This document shows positions 1 through 11,779 of a stretch of DNA of 64,000 nt, piece by piece. Positions within the stretch are counted from its first letter, which is position 1. Each line of letters begins with the position of its first letter. The translations under genes were made by a program, and so were the position numbers. The stretch lies in the NCBI RefSeq assembly GCF_003576645.1, contig NC_044923.1, positions 17,386,022-17,450,021 of the forward strand, read 5' to 3'. Source of the stretch: Ipomoea triloba. Lineage: Eukaryota; Streptophyta; Magnoliopsida; Solanales; Convolvulaceae. The notes beneath the pieces are model-generated. The model saw nothing but the letters and a program-made list of their open reading frames with translations, had not been told where the DNA came from and made no database searches.

Positions 1-95
1 TTCGTCTAAGAACGAAGAACCCGAATCCGCTTTGACCCGACCCAAAATCGAAAGTGGACCCACAAATATTTATACCACAAAATGGCCACTTAAAA
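1..95. repeat. Dispersed repeat, inverted relative to 41.29-41.39 kb
   Basis: The reverse complement of this stretch matches 41290-41385 over about 90 bp at roughly 80 percent by eye. Shared words include TTTTGTGGTATAAATAT and GATTCGGGTTCTTCG. The 41-kb copy continues into LTR-like sequence with a TATA-type promoter, so this may be the edge of an LTR or TRIM-type element cut by the window boundary. The family was not identified. Confidence 0.5.
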
Positions 96-735
96 TGCCA
101 TTTTAGTGCAATTTTCCAACATTTTCATCACTCAATTATATCTTAATTCTGCAAAGAAAAAATTAATTAATTTTACCTTAACATAAATAATAACTTTGAA
201 GAAATTTTAAGAGTTTTTGTACTTGTAAATAAATTGAAGACACATCACATGATAATTACACACATAACATTATAATAAAAAACAGATAAACTGTTAACTG
301 TAAGTATAAAATATATTAACTACAGACACATAACATGCTAGCCAACATTACTGATATAATCAATATTTTAAACCTTAAATATAATACTTTATAACATAAT
401 TGCAGGTAATAGATGATTTGCAGGAAAATAAAGTAATATCATAACAAAATTATAAATGTAGTAATTTATAGCAAAAATGTAATATACATTTTGCATGGAA
501 CCAAGTAACAACATAATAGTTATTTGCGAGACATAAAATGTCATTACATAGTAAAATTGCAGATATAATTAATACTTTAAACCACATATAATACTTTATA
601 GAAAAATTATAATAGACAGTTTGCATGAAATAATATTACTAAATCCATATATCATATGTGATCCAAAATTTTCTAACTTGATCCATTTTATGAAGTGAGA
701 TCTATGAGATGGTCTCACACAAGAGAATTTCCCTT
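96..735. other. AT-rich intergenic sequence, no gene seen
   Basis: Low-complexity AT-rich sequence with no credible coding region. A GAGATGGTCTCACACAAG-type motif near 705-725 recurs in relaxed form near 7545-7575 and is probably part of a dispersed repeat. Confidence 0.5.
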
Positions 736-738
736 TTA

Positions 739-1233
739 GGGTCTGTTTGAAAAGCAGGAAAATGTTTTCTGAAAAAAATAGTTTCATTTCCAGTGTTTGG
801 ATGTATTATGAAAAACTGTTTTTGTGTGTTTGATTCGTTTTTTGAAAAATAGGTAGAATAATTAAACATTGTAATCATTTTATTTCAAATATAAAAAATT
901 ATAATAATATTAAGATAATGTTATTTATTAAAAAATAGAATTAAAAAAAAACGTAGCACAATACAGGTTTCCGACGGTTCCCCGCCTCCTTGGTCCAGGA
1001 CCATGGGTGATATGGCTTGGTTTTGGCTGACAACATGAGAAACGCCCATTTTGGCGATTACCAAAAATGACTTACGGAAAAAATTCCGTAAGTCATTTTT
1101 CGAAAAAATGATATGATTTTCCTTGATCAACGGAAAACATTTTTTGTTGGCCACATTTTCAGGAGGTTGCCAAACACCGAAAACTCGAAAAACATTTTTC
1201 GGAAGCCATTTTTACGGATTACCAAACACACCC
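739..1233. mobile_element. PIF/Harbinger-type MITE (about 495 bp)
   Basis: Terminal inverted repeats GGGTCTGTTTG at the left and CCAAACACACCC at the right. They are flanked by the 3-bp direct repeat TTA at 736-738 and 1234-1236, the TWA target duplication typical of PIF/Harbinger transposons. There is no transposase, so it is non-autonomous. Its ends resemble those of the element at 2624-3252. Confidence 0.7.
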
Positions 1234-1239
1234 TTAATA

Positions 1240-2260
1240 TAATTAAAAATTTACAAGAGATAATTACGTGACAACATACAAGGCATTAAATAAATGTCTA
1301 AAGTCACCCTTATTTTGAAAAAAAAAAAAAAAAAAAAAAAAGAAGAAGGAAGCAAAACAATTTTCCTTTGTCTAACTAAAACCAATTAAAATCTATCTAC
1401 AAGTCTAATAAGAGCCCATAAACTTAGACCACTAACATGAGCTAAACAATGCGCGTGTAATTATTAGTTCAAATGAATGGTTCATATTATTTTGATTTTA
1501 GTATTTTTATTATTTGTCCAAGCTACTTTACTCTCTATTATATTATATCATTTACTTTTTCCAAATACCCTGCATTCCATCCGTGTAAACTTTAGTAACG
1601 AAATATTCCGTTAATTATACTATTATTCTTAACTTATTCATTGATTTTCATAAGAAAGGTCTTAGGTTTAAATCTCATCCCAATCAGAATTGATTTAATT
1701 GTTGAACTTATACTATGAATATGTTAGCATGTATTAAAAAAATATAATATAAAATTTAACATGAATTTTGGTAAAGCAATTAATCAATAATTCATTTTTG
1801 GCGAAAGTGGTAATCAAAGGAAGCATGGACGGTCATGACAAATTGGTAAAATTAATCGGGTTTTGTATTGCAAAAATTATGCTTGGGGGGAGGGGGGGGG
1901 GGGAACTATCTATTGAGGGTGTATCATAATTCTACCACATGTCATATTTATGCATTCTTGAAATAGCAGTTTTGGGTACTATCCTCTAAACTGCTATTGC
2001 ACCGGTTAATCCAACATTTCTGCCACATGTCATATTTATGAATTCTTAAAATATTTATTTTTATGGAAAATTTGATAATCTTGATATATGCCAGGATATT
2101 GAATAATACTTTGATAAATTCTAAAATATTAATTTAAAAAAACACGTTAGGCATTAGACTATTTGCGCAATGCACGTTTGACAACTAGTACAAGATACAT
2201 GCAAAACTCCCCGTCCACTTTAATTTTCACCCGATTGGTCAATTATTATTATTATTATTA
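1240..2260. other. Intergenic sequence without recognised gene
   Basis: AT-rich. It contains a poly-A tract near 1317-1341, a G-rich run near 1886-1903 and an (ATT)n run near 2243-2269. The phrase GGTCTTAGGTTTAAATCTC near 1658-1676 resembles a worn tRNA B-box and may be SINE debris. I see no coding signal. Confidence 0.4.
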
Positions 2261-2269
2261 TTATTATTA

Positions 2270-3302
2270 GCTAATTTCATTTTTCATCCTACATTTATAA
2301 GTGACAGTCCAGTTTTAATCATTTTTATTAAAATATCCTCATTTGGTTCTAGTATTATTGTGAGATGACCATTTTTTTTTGTCATCAGTCAATAAAATCT
2401 TTAAAATGTTGTTAAATACAAGGACACTTCGATCTTTTTATATATAAAGTAGTGGGTTAACCCCGTTATATTTTTATGTTTATTTTTTGAAAAAATCTAT
2501 AATTAAAGACAGAAATACTTTTGCATTTAACGAGATTTAAATTGTTTTGTTGATAAAAGATAAAAATGGTCATGTCACAATAATATTAGGACCAAATGGA
2601 GATGTTTTGATAAAAAAAACTAAGACTGCGTTTGGAAACCCGGAAAAAAAATCATTTTCTGAGTTTTTGGTGTTTGGGAATGAGGAGGAAAATGTGATCA
2701 AAAGAAATTAACTTGTTAGTCAATGGAAAAAAAGTTACTTTTTACCGAAAATATAATGATTTCCCGATTTTTTTAGGGAAGTCATTTTTCGGAACACTAC
2801 TTCTTCTTCCTCTTCCGCCCAACTGCTTATCTTCTTCATCTTCATCTTCTTAATTTATTTTCCAAACAAAAAAATTGGTTGGACTGGTTTCCCAAAACTA
2901 GTCAGCGACGGGTTTCCGGAAACCAGTCGGCCACTGGTTTCAGTGAAACCAGTGGACCTATTTGTTTTTGATGTATTTTTTTTTTTTTGCTGTGTTTTTT
3001 AGATATTGTTTTGTTGTGAGTTTTTTGTTTCAAATGAATGATTTGTTATAATTATGATATTTTTGTTGTGACTATTTTACTTTTTTGGATTGGATAGGTG
3101 GATAATGAACCATTTTTCTGCATATTTTCTGAAAAATGAACCAAACATACAAAGACAATTTTCTGCTCTGCAGCCAAACACAAGAAAGGAAAATATTTTC
3201 CGAAAAATGACTCATTTTTCAAAAATTATTTTCCTACTTTCCAAACACACCCTAAAAGTAAATTGTCACTTGTAAATCTGGGGATAAAAATGAAATTAAC
3301 TT
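2270..3302. mobile_element. MULE-type foldback element interrupted by a PIF MITE
   Basis: The outer ends and inner phrases (TTATAAGTGACAGTCC, TAGTATTATTGTGAGATGACC and their inverted counterparts) match the family at 3322-3721 and 19772-20172. Removing the insertion at 2624-3252 restores a continuous foldback. The target duplication cannot be read because both flanks are (ATT)n. It has no coding capacity. Confidence 0.6.
2624..3252. mobile_element. PIF/Harbinger-type MITE nested in a foldback element (629 bp)
   Basis: Begins GACTGCGTTTGGAAA and ends TTTCCAAACACACCC. It is flanked by TAA at 2621-2623 and 3253-3255. The related foldback copy at about 3665-3690 reads straight through the insertion point (GACTAAAAGCGAAAT against AACTAAAAGTAAATT here) and serves as an empty-site control. 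The interior has a GC-richer patch near 2880-2960 with repeated ACTGGTTTC-type words. No transposase. Confidence 0.8.
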
Positions 3303-3321
3303 TGTTATTATTATTATTATA

Positions 3322-3721
3322 GAGTTAATTCCATTTTTGGTCCTAGAATTATAGGTGACATTCCATTTTTAGCCCTTTTTTTATCAAAACTTCCACTTTT
3401 GATCCTAGTATTATTGTGGCATGACCATTTTTGATCTTCTATCAACAAAATAGTTTAAATTTTGTTAAATACAGGGGCATTTAGATCTTCAATTATGAAT
3501 TTTTTTTTAAAATAAACATAAAAAATATAATGGGCCAACCTACTTTGTATAAAAAAGATTTAAATGTCCTTATATTTAACGACATTTCGACGATTTTGTT
3601 GATGGAGGACCAAAACTGGTCATGTCACAATAATACTAGGACTAAAAGTGAATGTTCTGATAAAATAAGACTAAAAGCGAAATACCGTCTATAAAACTAG
3701 AACTAAAAATGGAATTAACTC
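3322..3721. mobile_element. MULE-type foldback MITE (about 400 bp)
   Basis: Starts GAGTTAATTCCATTTTTGG and ends in the inverted form. The arms pair over most of the length (TAGTATTATTGTGGCATGACC against GGTCATGTCACAATAATACTA). Flanks are (ATT)n-like, so the 9-bp duplication can only be guessed. Same family as 2270-3302 and 19772-20172. Confidence 0.7.
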
Positions 3722-3729
3722 TATTATTA

Positions 3730-4213
3730 CATTTCAATGATTTCATCTGTGTAGTCCATTTGATTGGTAGTTTGGTACTGCGTGCGTTGTCACTGTTGCT
3801 ACCCAAAAGAACCAATCGCATGTTCACTTGTTCGTATTGGAAACTGTAGTTGGCATATGCAAACAATTGTCACACGTTTATTATCGTCCTTGGTCGGTCA
3901 AGTAATTGACTAATCAAATAATCCATAATTTTATAAACTTCCAAACAATTGTCAATCACAAACTGGAGCGTGTGTAACACCCACACAAAATTCTTGCAGC
4001 TTAATTCCACTGTCGAATTTTGTTAGTAATATTAAGCTCAATATATATCTATATGGTAGATTGATATATAATCAAACAAAGTTGACAAAGTTGAGAAACA
4101 GAATTTGCAAGCATAATAATGTGTAAATACGTGGAGTACAGTAAAGAAAAAGAATGCATGTAATCATGTTGTAAGTGGAAAATGGACAAAGAAATGAGTG
4201 GCATGTATGTATA

Positions 4214-4255
<42 letters not shown>

Positions 4256-5630
4256 TAGTAAATAGACTTATTTGCCCTACCCGACTTACATATTTACTTT
4301 TCTTATCGGGAAGGATAAGAAGATGTGAATAAACGTATGGTATGTATTATTGCTCTGTTTCATTTCGCGAACACTTTCCACGTTTCCAAGGAGCATTGAG
4401 GGAAGAAGTTTCGCAGAAGTAGCTTTGAAGTGTTGGTGTCGAGATTGATATATGGAGGAGAATTTGCATCCTACATTGCTTGCTTGCATGCTGCACGTAA
4501 TACGCAAAAACCACGTCAATTGCGCTGATATTTTACTTTCCACAATTTCAAAGAAATTATATTTCATTTAAATATTTTATTAACCTCCTAGGAGCAGTAG
4601 ACGGGTATTAACCTTTATCAAACGCATTCAAATTTGAAATTATGTAATGCAGACACAATATTAAGCAATATATATAGGAAGTGTCAAAATAAGTACACAG
4701 CTGAATTTGATAAAGCAGTTAGAGAACACATCCTAATCTGTGGGGTCATGTCCAAAAATTTTTTCACTCAAAATCAACCCGCTGGTTTTTACAATTACAA
4801 AGCTTAACGAATTACAAAACTAAGTCTACCACCTATTCAAACATTAAGTTTACACATACAGTTTGAACTAATTCTACCAATTAAACAAACGGTATCAAAC
4901 ATGAATTTTAATACAGCTTGTACTAATAAAACATGGAGCTAATTTCTCTGGATAGTATACCAATCTTTCCCTGTATTGAAATTTCTTCGTAGCACCTTCC
5001 TGAATATATATTTGTCTTTATATTTCTGAAACTTCACCTGGTCTTCTTCATTATTGTTGAAATGACTATTTATAGTGTTAATTTTTTCCTTGATCCCTTC
5101 ATTTACGCACGCCCACCTCCACACGTTTATATGCATGCATGCATTTTCCATTTTCCGATCATGCACACACGTCCACATGCCACTTTCCAGCATTTTTCAT
5201 TTTCCCTTATTTTCCTCTACACATTCACATGTTATGCCACACGCCACTTGCATTGCATTTTCTAATTTTGCATAATCTAAGCATTCCCTTTCATTTTGCA
5301 TCACACTTCGCACACCAGGCCGGTTTTTTTATTTGCATGGTCCTATGCTGGTAAATAAGTGAGGCTCTATCAAAGTATATATAAACTATGAATTGAAAAA
5401 GAAATTGCAAAGAGAAAAATGCAAAAAAAAAAACTAAAACAAATTCAAACTTTATTTATTATGAACAAAATTCTAAACATAATGCAAACTACAAATTTTT
5501 TATTTAATAAGTTTATCTAAACATAACACATGTAAAACATAACCTAGGGCTGAACTAGGGGCCTCCAAAATTTTGGAGCCCTGTGCTGTTGCCCATCTTG
5601 CACGCCCTAAAATTCGACCCTGTCGCACAC

Positions 5631-5666
<36 letters not shown>

Positions 5667-7530
5667 TTGCGCTTAAATAAAAACCACCCTTAATGTTAGA
5701 ACATGAGAACTAATCTTGTGTATTCGCTTTTTTATTTGAATGACCCAAATTTTATTTCATAAGATGACATGGCTTGATCTTTTTTTTTTTTTCCGTTAAA
5801 GTGAGGGTAGTAGTGTCTTTTAAAGAAATTAAGTATGAACGCATGGCTAATACTTGGCCAAATTTGTTTCCTATTTTCTTGGATCATCACCGTTGCGATG
5901 TGGAACAACGAGTTCTTCATCATCAATCGAGTATTTTTCCATGGAAAGGAATAAGTATTTTTTTCGTTCGTTCTTTTGAGTATAATATTGTCTATATTTA
6001 GATGTATGTGTATATATACACATGATACAAAAACTTATAATATAAGACACATATAGATACACTCTGATTCATGGTATAAGGATTGAGGGTTCATGAACAC
6101 CTTATTAATGAATTAATCTTGCGGGAGTACTAGTCCATAAGCTTATTTCTTAAAGCTCAAAAGCCCAATCAAAGGGTTTGGGTTTGGGCTTCATTCTACA
6201 AATCTAAAACAAACTTGTTGCGCTTCATATGATTAAACTATTCACACATTGGCGATCATTTAAGGCAAATTATACCATGGATCAGAGTCTACCCTGCATT
6301 ATAAATCTTGATTTAAAAATAATTTTTAAATTTTGTACCTGCAGTTGACAGTTTCTGTACTTTTAGCTATCATATTATGTGTCAGTAATTATCAAGTTAT
6401 TTATTTACATGTACAGAAACTCATAAGTGCATGTAGGTACAAAATGTTCTGTATTCTAGAATGTTAATCACAATAAAATTGTACAGACTATAAATACAAG
6501 ACTCCTAGAGAGAGTCCTATTACAAGTATGCAAATAGATTCCTAGTAATGAGAATGTCTTTCTGTGTTTTAAAAGTGTGGGATGACCTTGGGAAATGGTT
6601 CCTCCCGGTTAATGTTATCCGTCATCAAGTTAATTGACTCTCAGTACTCTTGTCTCTGGTTTGGTCAAGTTCCCTTAGCCTGATCCAATTTTCTATTTTC
6701 CTCTACTTTTATATCTTTTGCGTTCGTTCCAAATTTTATTTGATTGTTGCTTATTTTAGTCTATTGCTATTCTTGTCAAAATGATCTCTATTAGGGTTAG
6801 ATTTTTATAAAAAGATTTAGTACTTTGTGCTATAGAAACATAAGCTTGTATCTATTGTCAATCCTCAAGAGAACGACAATTCACTCTAAATACTAATACT
6901 CTTCAATTAAACATATTAGACTTTTTACTTATCCAAGATCAACAATATACCTATCTAATAGAATGATTGTTTTTCAATTGAGATCAATGATATTTGCTAT
7001 GACGACTATTTTCTGTCAATTTATTATTGGATATTTGAATTGTTCAAAAGAAGAATAAAAAAGTCCTTATTTACAATTTATTAGCTTATCGACTTGTATT
7101 AAAACAATAATAAAAGATAGAAAACTCTACATACAATTGCATATATAATACAAGCCTAGCAGATAGGAAATCTAGAAAGTGGTTAATTTTTTCCTTTTAT
7201 TTATGCTGTCAAAACTTTGTTTAAACGGAACTACTAACTAATATTTCAACAAATCATAATATATATGAAACAAGGACCTCTTATTCATTAATTTTTTTTT
7301 TCATGTTTACGTGTCTACACCACACACATATTCCCCTTTAATTTGATTATTTAATATGTACATATACAAATCATACGTAACCCTATGTGGTACAATAAGT
7401 CAATTACCAAATCCAATGTTGTAGGCCGTTGAAATGACCACACCCAACTTTCATATAGTTTATTAGTATATATGATACTATAATTCTAATTAATTACAGT
7501 GTTAAAATACTATCAACAATCATTGTATAT
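3730..7530. other. Intergenic sequence, no gene seen
   Basis: AT-rich sequence with microsatellites at about 4214-4250 ((TG)n(TA)n) and 5633-5667 ((GT)n(AT)n). A palindromic phrase, GGGGCCTCCAAAATTTTGGAG, sits near 5559-5579. Pyrimidine-rich stretches near 5060-5340 give overlapping short open frames with no domain and are not credited as genes. Confidence 0.4.
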
Positions 7531-7625
7531 TTCTTGGCAAAAACTTGTCTGAGACCGTCTCACTGTGAGACAAGTCAGGTCAGATCGAGTCAAGATGAAA
7601 ATGTCATACTTATACACACATATGT

Positions 7626-7879
7626 CATACTTATATGCTCAAATGTAATACTAATCGGGAATAAAATTTTTATTACTTATAAGGGTAAATGTAATACTTT
7701 TAAGGGAAAATATAATACTTTTACATTTTGATTTTAAAGTATTACATTTTTCCTCAAAAGTATTATATTTGCCCTTATACTTGTCAACATTACTTATTAT
7801 GGAAAATGTAATACTTTTTCTCTTATAAGTAACAAAAATTTTATTCCTGATTAGTATTATATTTGAGCATATAAGTATG
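7626..7879. mobile_element. Foldback MITE-like palindrome (254 bp)
   Basis: The left arm (7626-7682) and right arm (7822-7879) are inverted copies about 58 bp long, beginning CATACTTATATGCTC. Shorter inverted blocks built on GTAATACTTTT lie inside. No coding content. The superfamily is unclear because no target duplication could be read. Confidence 0.6.
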
Positions 7880-7934
7880 AATTCTCGATCCTAAGGGTTG
7901 ATTTTTTTTTTTTGGTACTATTTGATTATTTCTT

Positions 7935-8035
7935 CCAAAAGGTTGAATTCTCGATCCTAAGGGCCCCACGTCCTGGTCCAACAGAGCATTTGTGAGGATA
8001 TAAATCACGGTAACTCGTAACTCAGCTGGTAGTAG
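7935..8035 (-). mobile_element. Partial SINE-like element, same family as 25020-25252
   Basis: Contains the family tail phrase CCAAAAGGTTGAAT followed by AGCATTTGTGAGGATATAAATCACGG, which aligns with copies at 11433-11669, 25020-25252, 49290-49400 and 51565-51750. The head is missing. The tail phrase is partly repeated just upstream at about 7880-7900. Confidence 0.5.
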
Positions 8036-8312
8036 TAATTTTATATAATGTACTAAAACCTTTAGAGAGGAGTATTTTCATGTTTCAAAGACTTACCGAA
8101 AATTATTTCTTCAAACGCAACATTTCGAGGTGCGTTTGACATAACTTTATTTTCTTATACTTTAGTAGCAATCATTACTATGTTTTGACTTATTTTGATA
8201 CCAATCGTTAGTTCAAGCACTTATCACTGCACCAAAAATTATAACCTCAATTTTATTTTATTTTTATACATACTAAACCTCTTGATATTTGTTTTTACTC
8301 GAAAATCCTATA

Positions 8313-9084
<772 letters not shown>

Positions 9085-9099
9085 CCCACCCCCCCCCCC

Positions 9100-9155
<56 letters not shown>

Positions 9156-9679
9156 AGTGCCTTAGATAATAACTATGAACTAATAGTAAGGCGTTGATCT
9201 AGGATGATTATAAAGTAAGGAAGAAAATATAATGTCAATTTGGTATATATTTTAAATTTAAAGTACACCGTACCAAATTATAAAAGTGCATAGGTTTTTT
9301 GTGCATGGATTGACCCTAATACTAAATTGAAATTAAAATTGTATTCGGTCTCAACAACAAAATTTAAACTGATAATTGGACAACTTAAATTGCGCATTTA
9401 TATTTATTGACAAAGCTATTTTTCCATATAAAAACCACTCCATTTTTTTGTTATTCCTGATGTGACAATTCATGGTAAACTGAGATTTGAAATTTGAAAT
9501 AAAAATGAAAAGAAGATTAAAAATAAAAATAATCACACAAAAAATAACAAAAATTGTATAATTTCTATAGGATAGGATGCATTTCCCTATATTTATAAAT
9601 GGTTTTTTATACATTAAGTTTTCCAAGAGCTGCTAGAGTAGGTAATTAAATCAGGAGTTACCCAAATGACTTTTCAGTC

Positions 9680-9978
9680 TGTCATATTGTTGACCATGTG
9701 CACAAGAAATTAATCTCCACCCTTCTGTCAATCTGTTATCGCCATTCGCCAATTGCTCTCCTCTTGGTCTGCTTCAATTGTTCATTCCTATCGAGAGGTT
9801 AACACGGTCGTTGATGCTTTAACTTCTATTAGTTGTATTCTCGCGTTCTCCTCTCTTTATTTTAATTCCAATTCTTTTCCCTCCTCTGTTTGAATGGCTC
9901 TTTGTATGACTTGAGGAGTTTCTCTGACTCCAGACTTACTTCTTAATAAAGTTTTCATTTCGAAAAAAAAAAAAAAGT
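9680..9978 (+). mobile_element. 5'-truncated L1 LINE, 3' end with poly-A
   Basis: About 300 bp whose plus-strand translation gives the RNase H C-terminal hallmark (a SYREVNTVVDALTSI-type run near 9798-9835), followed by a short 3' region and a poly-A tail at about 9964-9976. The match to the RNase H end of the large LINE here (VYREQNK-like, ADCLAS) supports the call. I did not find a convincing target duplication. Confidence 0.6.
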
Positions 9979-10090
9979 AAAATGGAAGAAATTTTCAAAA
10001 AAAAAAAAAAAATCAATGGAAAAGATGATTATGAAGCGAGACTAAATAATTGAACTACAGTACATAGATTACTAGCTACTAATTAACTAA

Positions 10091-10771
10091 TTAACGTAAA
10101 TTCAAACCTAAGTCAAGATCTAAAGATTTCTTCATCATCGTAGTACTATGCTCCTTGTTCTTTACCGTTTTCTCCGTGTTTCTTGTCTGAGGAAGCAGAT
10201 GATGATGATCTTGAGTAGCCCTGAAGTTGATCTGAGTCCCTTCATCATAAACTGTGAAATAACTCTGAGAAGGATCAAAACACCAGGTAGAAGAAGCAGA
10301 AGCAGAGGGGTGGTAATTAATAATATTATAAGTAAAAGGACCACCACTGCAATTATTATTACTATTCTTCTTCTGATGAGGCTGAAGATAGTAGCTGAGA
10401 CTTGAAGCTTTTCTTGCTTGAATCTGCAGCCTCTTCCTCTTCATCCTCTCCTTCTTGTGGGCATTTTGATGGCCTCCCAACGCCTGCGAATTCGAGAACT
10501 CTTTTAGGCAGAATTGGCACTCAAATTTCTTGTGATCATCACTGTTTTCTGCTGATTTTTGCTTGCTGGAAACTGCAGGCTTTTCTGATGAAAGAGTGGA
10601 TGAAGATGAAGATGAATTCACACTCTCATGATGATGATAGGCTTCTTGATGATGAGATGAATCAGATGATGATGATGATGGGTTATTATTGGTGAGATCA
10701 AACCCAAATAGCTTCAGTTTCTTGCATGGAGGAGGAACAATAAGACTGCTAAAATTTTCATCTTTTCCCAT
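10091..10771 (-). CDS. C2H2 zinc-finger transcription factor, GIS/ZFP5/ZFP6/ZFP8-like, with EAR motif
   Basis: An intronless frame of 226 residues. An in-frame TAA lies six bases upstream of the ATG, which fixes the start. Near the N-terminus is the short KLKLFGFDL motif shared by this family (about residues 18-26). A single C2H2 finger follows with Cys85, Cys88, His101 and His105, including the plant-specific QALGGH helix (96-101) and the HQNAHKKER extension. The C-terminus ends in [10 protein letters not shown], an EAR-type motif that recruits TOPLESS co-repressors. Ser-, His- and Asn-rich linkers lie between. In Arabidopsis such proteins act in the nucleus in trichome, root-hair and phytohormone responses. 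Which member this equals cannot be settled without a tree. Translation gives a complete protein with no lesion. Confidence 0.88.
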   Translation of the reverse strand: MGKDENFSSLIVPPPCKKLKLFGFDLTNNNPSSSSSDSSHHQEAYHHHESVNSSSSSSTLSSEKPAVSSKQKSAENSDDHKKFECQFCLKEFSNSQALGGHQNAHKKERMKRKRLQIQARKASSLSYYLQPHQKKNSNNNCSGGPFTYNIINYHPSASASSTWCFDPSQSYFTVYDEGTQINFRATQDHHHLLPQTRNTEKTVKNKEHSTTMMKKSLDLDLGLNLR

Positions 10772-10914
10772 ATCTTAGCTTAAGCTTTTTCTTTATATGA
10801 AAAATTTTAATAAAAAAAAAAAAAAAACAAGAAATTTATGATGGATTATGCATATATATGTGTGTGGAGTTGAATGGAATGCAATGGATGGAACATATTT
10901 ATTGATCTTCTCTT

Positions 10915-10924
10915 CCTTATATAG
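10915..10924 (-). promoter_or_regulatory. Putative TATA box of the zinc-finger gene
   Basis: On the minus strand this reads CTATATAAGG, about 145 bp upstream of the ATG at 10771. That is compatible with a 5' UTR of roughly 110-120 bases. No transcription start is visible directly. Confidence 0.45.
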
Positions 10925-10965
10925 CCACACCCATGAATTTGTTTTTGACTATGCATTGCATCTTA

Positions 10966-11009
<44 letters not shown>

Positions 11010-11010
11010 T
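10966..11010. repeat. (AAT)n microsatellite upstream of the zinc-finger gene
   Basis: Uninterrupted AATAAT repeats, about 14 units, some 200 bp upstream of the zinc-finger start codon. Confidence 0.9.
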
Positions 11011-11251
11011 TAATAATATTAAAAGGAATTTCCTGTCATGCTGATAAGCCCCAATACAATTACATATATTATATTTGGTTGTTTATATTTGGTACAGTTA
11101 GCTTCAGGTCAATAATTTTTTTTTTGGTGGAAGCTTCAGGTCAATAATACATGCATGTTACAATTACATATATCATATTTAGTTATATATATCTGCCTTA
11201 TTGGTACTATATCAACATTGGTGTCTATTGGTATGGTAGAAAAACACATAA

Positions 11252-11630
11252 TATTTTATCTGTCTCATTTTACCTGTCATATTTACTATATTTATTGGTC
11301 AAATCAACTCTTTATTTTTTTGCTTATTTTCTTTATTTTTTTTTAATTATTTTAAAATTTAATTTTATGTGTTTAATAGTACTTTTAATGTAGTTTCTAA
11401 ATATATAAACTTTTTATACTAATACTAAACTTTCTTCCCAAAAGGTTGAATGCCCAAGCCCTAGGGCCCCCAACGCCTCGTCTTGACAGAACATCCGGGA
11501 GGATGTAAATCATGGTAATTCAACTGAACATAGAAGCTAGACCTTTGCTTACTGCGCAAAAGAAGCTCCTCTCGCTTTGAGAGGTTGCTCCACACTGCTG
11601 CTGGTGAGACTTGGTCCCTAATCTTCTTCT

Positions 11631-11661
<31 letters not shown>

Positions 11662-11770
11662 CTTCACCCCTAATACTAAACTTAACATTATGAAAAGTTG
11701 AGTTAAAAATAACTTCAATCAAACCTCCATTAATCGAATAAGATATATACATAAAATGAGACGGAGAGAA
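11252..11770. mobile_element. Stowaway-like MITE split by a SINE
   Basis: The left end has CTGTCTCATTTTACCTGTC and the right end AAAATGAGACGGAGAG, the plant Stowaway (Tc1/mariner) terminal signature in worn form. The inner phrase TTTAATAGTACTTTTAATG is shared with copies at 28448-28667 and 51304-51556. It is interrupted at 11433-11669. Confidence 0.6.
11433..11669 (-). mobile_element. SINE-like retroposon with 14-bp target duplication
   Basis: Bounded by perfect direct repeats CTAATACTAAACTT at 11419-11432 and 11670-11683. The uninterrupted target is visible in the sister MITE at about 28577-28590. The body carries the family phrases (AAAAGGTTGAATGCCCAAG, GGAGGATGTAAATCATGG). A poly-T run at 11636-11659 lies inside the head end rather than at the expected tail, so this copy is rearranged relative to 25020-25252. 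Confidence 0.7.
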
Positions 11771-11779
11771 TAATTGTTT

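Noticed and set aside
10148..10695. Plus-strand frames overlapping the zinc-finger gene
   Set aside because: Antisense shadows of the minus-strand CDS, with no domain.
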